The translations under genes and the position numbers were made by a program. Source: DASRDR01 sp044867785 (GTDB lineage: Bacteria; Methylomirabilota; Methylomirabilia; Rokubacteriales; DASRDR01). From it: a stretch of DNA of 64,000 bases. The notes beneath the pieces were generated by a model. The model was not told where the DNA came from, did no database searches, and saw only the letters and a program-made list of their open reading frames with translations. Positions 59,501 through 64,000 of this stretch are shown here, piece after piece (positions within the stretch are counted from its first letter, which is position 1; every line of letters starts with the position of its first letter). The stretch is taken from assembly GCA_044867785.1 (NCBI GenBank), contig JBIOVM010000185.1, positions 30,829 to 94,828 of the forward strand, given 5' to 3'.

Positions 59501-59903
59501 GGAGCCAGGCGCGGTGGAGATGGGAAGCGCGCGCATCCTCGTCGTCGACGACGAGGAGGAGCTCGCCAACATGCTCGCGGACATCCTCCGCCTGGACGGC
59601 AAGCAGGTCCCCGAGGTCATCACCAACGCCCGGGAGGCCCTGGAGCGCCTGGCGGCCGACCCGCCGGACATCCTCTTCACGGACCTCGGCATGCCGGTCG
59701 TCTCGGGCTGGGAGCTGGCCGCGCAGGCCCGCACGCTGCACCCGGGCTTGCCGGTGGTGCTGGTGACCGGGTGGGGGCATCAGCTGGATCCCGACCGCGT
59801 CCGCGAGTCGGGCGTCGTCGGCGTGGTGGCGAAGCCCTACCGGATCGCCGACATCCGTCGCGCGGTGGCCCAGGCGCTGGCCGTCGTGCCCCAGTGCACC
59901 TGA
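56547..59903 (+). CDS. Hybrid sensor histidine kinase with HAMP, two GAF domains and receiver
   Basis: A 1,118-residue membrane kinase. Order: helix (residues about 7-27), extracytoplasmic dCache-like sensor (about 30-290), second helix (about 298-320), HAMP (about 322-375), coiled region, two GAF domains (about 395-545 and about 570-725), HisKA with the NtrB-like GGVAHDFNNLLAAILGRAELL (His757), HATPase (NLLLNAVDAMPGG, DTGIGMSED, GTGLGLSVVYGIVSRHGG; about 860-980), and a C-terminal receiver (VVDDEEELANML, phospho-acceptor Asp1046 in FTDLGMPV, Lys in VVAKPYRI). The HDFNN motif type is usual for sigma-54 activator partners. It likely cotranscribes with the binding-protein gene upstream. The ATG at 56547 sits behind a weak GGTG site. 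Confidence 0.9.
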   Translation: MRLRMAAKLTLVVIPLVLLPFGALAYVWYSSTRATLERQVREELQARLHQVELRLRPFLRERELDVYDLAASPVLRDYHTQLEYRLVQEAEVALRKLTEHLEQFVRRREETVAEARIVDQNGRELASATRQGTTRSGVRHAKAPFFQRARRLPNDAGPAASVEMSEKLHIKVLRLALPVYNEWREFRGVVVLDLPLAYFTATLAAALAGRPVTSFLVDGNGEILGPPGAAESLALRWKDADQLNAALRTPPGDPQVVHLNDGGRGLLIREPLVAQAWSVGVLAPLDETEGPVRALTHSTLAYGSAGAIVLVAAVVLVARGASRRVRRLQAATAQLAEGDFGLRMPAEGTDEVGDLGRSFNIMAESLSRRDAEVHARTEEAQRQRQELEVLNAVIQAAHTSLDLRESLEAILDRLMVLFDFSAGGIRLVDESKDSLALVAHRGLRASYAANPLSLRPGEGDSGHTLRVGHPLVLNEEAQLAPYRDRVPEGQEVGGALFIPILSKGEALGAIILIGKRKLQFTDAELHLLGTIGLEVGTAIQNARLFSQTQALFIEAERHRARAEALAEIGRSVTATLDLDRVLDLVVERASAAVGADAVSILRLDGGALQFVRGRGLSLNRVALLDPGWSEKAGPDAAPMRVPMWTADLTVDPRFRESTSALELAKAEGIRAVMAAPIVLGEETWGILKIYFRQAYAFSPEEVRFAEAVAQQAAIAIGNAKLYADLRSAYAKLEAAQEQAVQTAKLGALGQMAGGVAHDFNNLLAAILGRAELLQRRATDPFVVQGLKVIQGAALDGAETVRRILGFARAKGEEHMEPIELASLLEQVVDIARPRWKDEAQARGAFISVMLALEPVRPVRGNAAELREVFLNLLLNAVDAMPGGGTVTLGVRSLAGRNGDGKALDEAVECFVRDTGIGMSEDVRRRAFDPFFTTKGARGTGLGLSVVYGIVSRHGGRVRIDSRENVGTTVTLQLPVFRGAATAPPQEPGAVEMGSARILVVDDEEELANMLADILRLDGKQVPEVITNAREALERLAADPPDILFTDLGMPVVSGWELAAQARTLHPGLPVVLVTGWGHQLDPDRVRESGVVGVVAKPYRIADIRRAVAQALAVVPQCT

Positions 59904-60007
59904 GCGCCGCGCCCGGCTCTTCGAGCCTCCGCGCCGATCTCCTGACCCGTTAGGGCTCGTCGCTCCGCCGTCGATCTCGCCCGAGCGGGACCCGAGCCAC
60001 GCGCGCC

Positions 60008-60037
60008 TTGATCCGGCTCGCTCGGTTCTAGTAGGCT
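60008..60037 (+). promoter_or_regulatory. Predicted promoter of the aldo/keto reductase gene
   Basis: TTGATC (60008-60013), 18-base spacer, TAGGCT (60032-60037) in the 173-base gap after the sensor kinase. The start would be near 60044, about 33 bases before ATG 60077, which has GGGAGGCG 8 bases upstream. Confidence 0.45.
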
Positions 60038-60076
60038 CGACTCTGTATCGAACGATCACACACGGGAGGCGAGGCG

Positions 60077-61063
60077 ATGGAGCATCGGTCGCTGGGGCGC
60101 GGGGGGCTGGAGGTGTCGGCGATCGGACTCGGCTTGATGTCGATGTCCGGCACCTACGGGAAGAGCGACGACGCCGCGTCCGTTGCGGTGATCCATCGCG
60201 CGCTGGACCTCGGGGTCGACTTCCTCGACTCTTCGGACATGTACGGCTGGGGGCACAACGAGGAGCTCCTCGGGCGCGCCCTCGCCGGACGCCGCCGGGG
60301 CGCGATCATCGCCACCAAGTTCGGGCAGGTGAAGAGCCCGGACGGCGCCGGGAACCTCGTGGACGGAAGCGCCGCCTACGTGCGAACGGCGTGCGAGGCG
60401 AGCCTCCGGCGCCTCGGCGTCGAGACGATCGACCTGTACTACCAGCACCGTGTCGATCCGAAGGTTCCCATCGAGGAGACGGTGGGCGCCATGGCGCGGC
60501 TTCGCGAGGAGGGCAAGATCCGGGCGCTCGGCCTCTGCGAGACGGCCCCGGCCACGCTCCGCCGCGCGCACGCCGTCCATCCGATCGCCGCGCTGCAGAT
60601 GGAGTACTCGCTGCTCTACCGGCATCCGGCCGAAGAGCTGCTCGGCGTGTGCCGCGAGCTCGGGGTTGCCTTCGTCGCGTACTCCCCGATCGGGCGCAGC
60701 CTCCTCGCCGGCGGGGTCGAGCGGCACGAAGACATCCCGGCGGACGACCGCCGCCGCCAGCATCCGCGGTTCCAGGGCGCGAACCTCGAGCACAACGCGC
60801 GGCTGGTGCGGAGCCTCGCCGAGATCGCCCGGCGCAAGGGCGCGACGCCGGCTCAGCTCGCGCTGGCGTGGCTGCTCGCCCGGGGCCGGGACATCGTGCC
60901 GATTCCCGGCACGAAGCGGATCGACCGGCTCGAGGAGAACTTGGGCGCGCTACGCGTCCAGCTGGAGCCTGACGACCTCCGGGGCATCGAGGAGGCGCTG
61001 CCGCCCGGCGCCGGAGCCGGGACCCGGTATCCCGAGCCGCAGATGAAGGGGGTCTACATCTGA
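60077..61063 (+). CDS. Aldo/keto reductase
   Basis: A 328-residue (beta/alpha)8 NADPH-dependent oxidoreductase. It has GLGLMSMSG, the catalytic DSSDMYGWGHNEELLGRAL with Asp-Tyr, the Lys in IIATKFGQV, DLYYQHRVDPKVPIEETV, and IPGTKRIDRLEENLGAL for the cofactor phosphate. This resembles the AKR branch of yeast-like YakC/pyridoxal reductases. The substrate is unknown. It has a promoter and strong ribosome site of its own. The iron-type ABC transporter genes start 61 bases later, but a functional link is unclear. Confidence 0.9.
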   Translation: MEHRSLGRGGLEVSAIGLGLMSMSGTYGKSDDAASVAVIHRALDLGVDFLDSSDMYGWGHNEELLGRALAGRRRGAIIATKFGQVKSPDGAGNLVDGSAAYVRTACEASLRRLGVETIDLYYQHRVDPKVPIEETVGAMARLREEGKIRALGLCETAPATLRRAHAVHPIAALQMEYSLLYRHPAEELLGVCRELGVAFVAYSPIGRSLLAGGVERHEDIPADDRRRQHPRFQGANLEHNARLVRSLAEIARRKGATPAQLALAWLLARGRDIVPIPGTKRIDRLEENLGALRVQLEPDDLRGIEEALPPGAGAGTRYPEPQMKGVYI

Positions 61064-61124
61064 CTGGTCGGGGAAGGCGCGCCGCGCCGCGGCGCAGGCC
61101 GCACCGCGACCGGAGCGAGCCGGC

Positions 61125-62843
61125 GTGAGCGGCGCCCTGGCGAGGTCCGAGCCGCTCGTCGCGCGGTGGACGATCCGCGCCGAGCACGTCGTGATGCTCC
61201 TGGCGGCGGTCGCTCTCACCGTGCTCGTCATCCTGCCCCTGACCTCGCTGCTCCTCGGTAGCGTGTCCGGCGAGAGCGGGCTGACCCTCGGCCACTTCCG
61301 CGAGGCGCTGTCCCGGAGGCTCTACGTCCAGGCGCTCCGGAACTCCCTCGTGCTCGGCGCGTGGACGGCGCTCCTGAGCGTGGTGGTCGGGCTGCCCATG
61401 GCCTGGGCGGTCAGCCGCACCGACGTGCCGGGCAAGCCGTTCATCCACGCCACGGCGACGATCGCCTACCTCACGCCGCCTTACCTGACCGCGATCGCGT
61501 TCGTGTACCTGTTCAGCCCGAATGCCGGGCTCGTCAACCGGTGGGTGCGCGACGTTCTCGGCCTGCCGTCCCTCACGTTCAACATCCACTCCATGGCCGG
61601 GCTGGTCCTCGTGACCGTTCTCCACACGTTCCCGTTCGTGTACCTCCTGGCGGCCAGCGCGCTGGAGTCGATCGACGCGTCCATGGAGGAATCGGCCCGC
61701 ATGCTGGGGGCGGGGTGGTGGCGGACGTTGCGCGTCGTCACCGTTCCGCTGGTGGCCCCCGCGATCCTGGCGGGCGCGCTGATCGCGTTCGTCAACGCGA
61801 TCGCGCTGTTCGGCTCGCAGGCGATCATCGGGCTGCCGGGGCGGATATTCACCCTCCCCACGCGGATCTACGCGCTGTTCGACCACCCGCCGCAGTACGG
61901 TCTCGCGTCCGCGCTGTCCCTGATCTTCGTCGCCATCACCGTGCTCGCCCTCGCGCTCCAGCGCCGGTACCTGGCCCGGCGATCGTACGTCACGCTCTCC
62001 GGCAAGGGGCACCGGCCGCAGGTCGTGGCCCTCGGCCGGGCTCGCTGGGGAGCGCTCGCCTTCTGCTGCGCGATCTTCCTGGTGGCGGTGCTGGCCCCCT
62101 ACGTGACGCTCCTGGCCGTGTCGGTCAGCCGGTCGTGGGGGCTCGAGTTCTGGCAGAACCTGACGCTCGCGCACTATCGCTTCATCCTCTTCGAGTACGA
62201 CGTGACCCGGCGGGCGATCGTGAACAGCCTGGGTCTGGCCGCGGCGGCGGCGACGATCACGGTCCTTCTCGGGAGCGTCATCGCGTGGGGAGACCTCCGG
62301 ACGCGGCTGCCCGGGATGCGAGTCCTCGACTACGCCTCGCTGGTGCCGCTCGGCCTGCCCGGCATCGTCGTCGCGGTGGCGCTGATCCAGTTCTGGCTGC
62401 GCGTCCCCGTTCCCATCTACGGCACCTTGCTCATCATCCTGCTCGCCTACGCGGGCCGCTACGTCCCGCTGGCGGTACGCTCCGCCAACGCCGCCTTCCG
62501 CCAGATCGATCCGTCGCTCGAGGAAACGGCCCGGGTGACCGGCGCCGGGTGGCTCCGGACGTTCGCCAGCATCACCCTCCCGCTGGCCCGACCGGGATTG
62601 GTCGCGGGCTGGCTCCTCGTGTTCGTGCCGGCCATCCAGGAGCTGAGCGCCTCGATCCTGCTCTTCAGCTCCAGCTCGATCACGCTGGCGGTGGCGGTCT
62701 ACAACCTCTACGAGACCGGCTATCTCGGGCCGGTGGCCGCGCTCGCGATCGTCACCATGGTCATCATCGGGTCCGCCATCTGGCTGGCGACCCGGGTCGG
62801 TCGCGCCGGCGCCCGCGTGGAGCGGGCCGGCGTGGCGCACTGA
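61125..62843 (+). CDS. ABC transporter permease, FbpB-type (two fused permease halves)
   Basis: A 572-residue integral membrane protein with about 12 helices in two homologous halves of six. Each half carries an EAA loop: ESARMLGAGWWRTLRVVTVPLVAPAIL (about 185-215) and ETARVTGAGWLRTFASITLPLARPGLV (about 465-495), the contact site for the ATPase. This architecture is that of ferric-iron (FbpB/SfuB) and similar importers. GTG start with a weak purine run upstream. The matching ATPase gene follows 10 bases after its stop. Confidence 0.92.
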   Translation: MSGALARSEPLVARWTIRAEHVVMLLAAVALTVLVILPLTSLLLGSVSGESGLTLGHFREALSRRLYVQALRNSLVLGAWTALLSVVVGLPMAWAVSRTDVPGKPFIHATATIAYLTPPYLTAIAFVYLFSPNAGLVNRWVRDVLGLPSLTFNIHSMAGLVLVTVLHTFPFVYLLAASALESIDASMEESARMLGAGWWRTLRVVTVPLVAPAILAGALIAFVNAIALFGSQAIIGLPGRIFTLPTRIYALFDHPPQYGLASALSLIFVAITVLALALQRRYLARRSYVTLSGKGHRPQVVALGRARWGALAFCCAIFLVAVLAPYVTLLAVSVSRSWGLEFWQNLTLAHYRFILFEYDVTRRAIVNSLGLAAAAATITVLLGSVIAWGDLRTRLPGMRVLDYASLVPLGLPGIVVAVALIQFWLRVPVPIYGTLLIILLAYAGRYVPLAVRSANAAFRQIDPSLEETARVTGAGWLRTFASITLPLARPGLVAGWLLVFVPAIQELSASILLFSSSSITLAVAVYNLYETGYLGPVAALAIVTMVIIGSAIWLATRVGRAGARVERAGVAH

Positions 62844-62853
62844 GGCGGGGGCG

Positions 62854-63939
62854 GTGGCGGGCATCTCGATCGAGCGGGTGTCGAAGCGGTACGGGACGGT
62901 CGCCGCCGTCCGCGACCTGAGCCTCGAGGTCCGGGATCGCGAGTTCGTGACGCTGCTCGGCCCGAGCGGCTGCGGCAAGACCACGCTCCTCCGGCTGATC
63001 GCGGGGTTGCTCGCGCCCGACGCGGGGACGATCCGGGTGGGCGGGTCGACCCTGTCCTCGGCGGAGGCGGTTGTCCCGCCGGAGCGGCGGGGGATGGGCA
63101 TGGTGTTCCAGAACTACGCGGTCTGGCCGCACAAGACCGTCTACGAGAACGTGGCGTTCGGTCTCGCGGTCCGTCGCATCCGGGGCGCGGCGGCGCGCGA
63201 GCGGGTCGCGCGGGTGCTGGACCTGGTCAACCTGGGCGGATTGGAGCGACGGTTTCCCGGCGAGCTCTCCGGCGGCCAGCAGCAGCGCGTCGCGCTGGCG
63301 CGAAGCCTCGTGGTGGAGCCGCAGATCCTCCTGCTGGACGAGCCGTTGTCGAATCTCGACGCCAAGCTCCGCGAGCGCATGCGGTGGGAGCTGAAGGAGC
63401 TCCAGCGCCGGACCGGCATCACGTTCGTCTACGTCACTCACGACCAGGCCGAGGCGATGGCGCTCTCCGATCGCCTCGCCGTCCTGCACGAGGGCGTGCT
63501 GCTCCAGATCGGCGCCCCGCGCGAGGTCTACGCGCGCCCGGCCAGCCGCGTGGTCGCCGACTTCATGGGGCTCGTCAACCTGCTGCCGGGCCGCGTGGTG
63601 CATGCCGGGGCCGACGAGAGCTTGGTCTCGGTCGCCGGCGGGGATCCCATCCGGTGCGCCGCGAGAGCCCCGCTGGCGGAGGGAGCCGCGGTCCAGGTCG
63701 CGATCCGGCCCGAGAGCCTCCGGCTGGCCCGCGACGGAGTCCCGGCGGCCGTCGGCGAGGGCGCCCTCCACGGCAAGCTGGCGGACGTCACGTTTCTCGG
63801 CAACCTGATCGACTGCCACGTGGTGCTCGACGACGGGACGCGCGTGCGCGTCCAGGCGGATTCCGGTGCGGCGCTCCAGCCGGGGCAGGCGCTCCGGCTG
63901 GCCTTCGACGGCGAGACGTGCACGGTGTTCCCCGCATGA
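62854..63939 (+). CDS. ABC transporter ATP-binding protein, FbpC/PotA-type
   Basis: A 361-residue ATPase of the CUT1/iron type. Walker A GPSGCGKTT is at about residues 37-45, signature ELSGGQQQRVALARSLVVEPQILLLDEPLSNLDAKL near 138-165, and VTHDQAEAMALSDRLAVL; the C-terminal TOBE-like domain (about 240-360) matches FbpC/PotA regulators. GTG at 62854 starts the MAGISIERVSKRYG family opening. Together with the fused permease it forms the core of an iron-, polyamine- or thiosulfate-type importer; the binding protein is not in the window and may start at 63997. Confidence 0.93.
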   Translation: MAGISIERVSKRYGTVAAVRDLSLEVRDREFVTLLGPSGCGKTTLLRLIAGLLAPDAGTIRVGGSTLSSAEAVVPPERRGMGMVFQNYAVWPHKTVYENVAFGLAVRRIRGAAARERVARVLDLVNLGGLERRFPGELSGGQQQRVALARSLVVEPQILLLDEPLSNLDAKLRERMRWELKELQRRTGITFVYVTHDQAEAMALSDRLAVLHEGVLLQIGAPREVYARPASRVVADFMGLVNLLPGRVVHAGADESLVSVAGGDPIRCAARAPLAEGAAVQVAIRPESLRLARDGVPAAVGEGALHGKLADVTFLGNLIDCHVVLDDGTRVRVQADSGAALQPGQALRLAFDGETCTVFPA

Positions 63940-63996
63940 GCGCATGAGATGTCGGGAAGTGAGAGTCTGACCCCACCAACGGAGCGAGGATAGCCA

Positions 63997-64000
63997 ATGA
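63997..64000 (+). other. Possible start codon of the next gene, cut by the window end
   Basis: An ATG at 63997-63999 follows GGAGCGAGGA (63981-63990) by 6 bases, 58 bases after the ATPase stop. Only one base more is available. In this transporter type the binding-protein gene is the usual missing member, but the identity cannot be seen here. Confidence 0.25.

Noticed and set aside
57039..60059. A 1,006-codon minus-strand frame opposite the sensor kinase
   Set aside because: Antisense shadow of a strongly supported kinase; no motif or start context.
1..64000. tRNA, rRNA, CRISPR arrays, insertion sequences, integrases or attachment sites
   Set aside because: I looked through the gaps on both strands for cloverleaf, repeat-spacer or transposase patterns and saw none. 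The gaps are short and filled by promoters and hairpins. A tRNAscan or CRISPR search was not possible here.

Overview
This is a 64 kb high-GC window (roughly 70 % by eye) from a bacterial chromosome. It is densely packed with metabolic and transport operons, and I saw no rRNA, tRNA, IS element, phage gene or CRISPR array. The gene content includes a fused indolepyruvate:ferredoxin oxidoreductase, TRAP and Liv transporters, an F420-type LLM oxidoreductase, MmgE/PrpD, acyl-CoA dehydrogenase, NDP-forming acyl-CoA synthetase, GldA/F/G-like exporter genes and a Pup-like protein. That set suits an uncultured soil or subsurface lineage such as Candidatus Rokubacteria/Methylomirabilota, but the assignment is an inference from content only.

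Layout. 1-3.7 kb (minus): a four-carbon acid-sugar catabolic operon (DUF1537 kinase, PdxA2, isopropylmalate-dehydrogenase-like enzyme, alcohol dehydrogenase cut by the window edge). 3.9-6.4 kb: hotdog/MaoC-like protein and CPA1 Na+/H+ antiporter. 6.4-9.7 kb: TRAP transporter dctPQM with its own promoter. 9.7-13.1 kb: solute-binding protein, MetE-core protein and acetamidase/formamidase. 13.1-16.8 kb: ccdA, thrB, a zinc-ribbon gene, a small membrane protein, then the operon dcd-pup-fmdB closed by an intrinsic terminator. 16.9-21.3 kb: fused IOR and a LysR regulator. 21.3-24.3 kb (minus): transglutaminase-like protein, TlpA-like thioredoxin, LLM oxidoreductase, orphan zf-HC2 anti-sigma-like protein. 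24.5-27.6 kb: VOC protein, MmgE/PrpD and acyl-CoA dehydrogenase.

27.7-33.7 kb: a secreted AHL-lactonase-like enzyme, a Gld-type ABC operon with DUF4340, and a frameshifted HupE/UreJ-type membrane protein. 33.8-41.7 kb: an epimerase (minus), then NDP-forming acyl-CoA synthetase and a complete livKHMGF set. 41.7-51.1 kb: a MoxR/DUF58/vWA operon with a 1,455-residue triple-vWA protein and a TPR lipoprotein-like gene. 51.1-56.5 kb: a slightly less GC-rich accessory stretch with a short glutaredoxin that carries an in-frame UGA, a TPP enzyme, an MFS transporter, and a family-5 solute-binding protein behind a textbook sigma-54 promoter. 56.5-64 kb: a large hybrid sensor kinase, an aldo/keto reductase and an Fbp-like iron ABC transporter.

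The two most notable items are short genes. At 51144-51392 (minus) there is a glutaredoxin whose first active-site cysteine codon is TGA, followed by a SECIS-like hairpin, so it is a probable selenoprotein. At 16373-16573 there is a prokaryotic ubiquitin-like protein (Pup/UBact) ending in Gly-Gly-Glu, placed between dcd and fmdB with no proteasome or ligase genes nearby. Other observations are a GGGGGGA slippery site in the hupE-like gene, hairpins in the solute-binding-protein/permease gaps of both the TRAP and Liv operons, a hairpin covering a Shine-Dalgarno site, and near-leaderless promoters.
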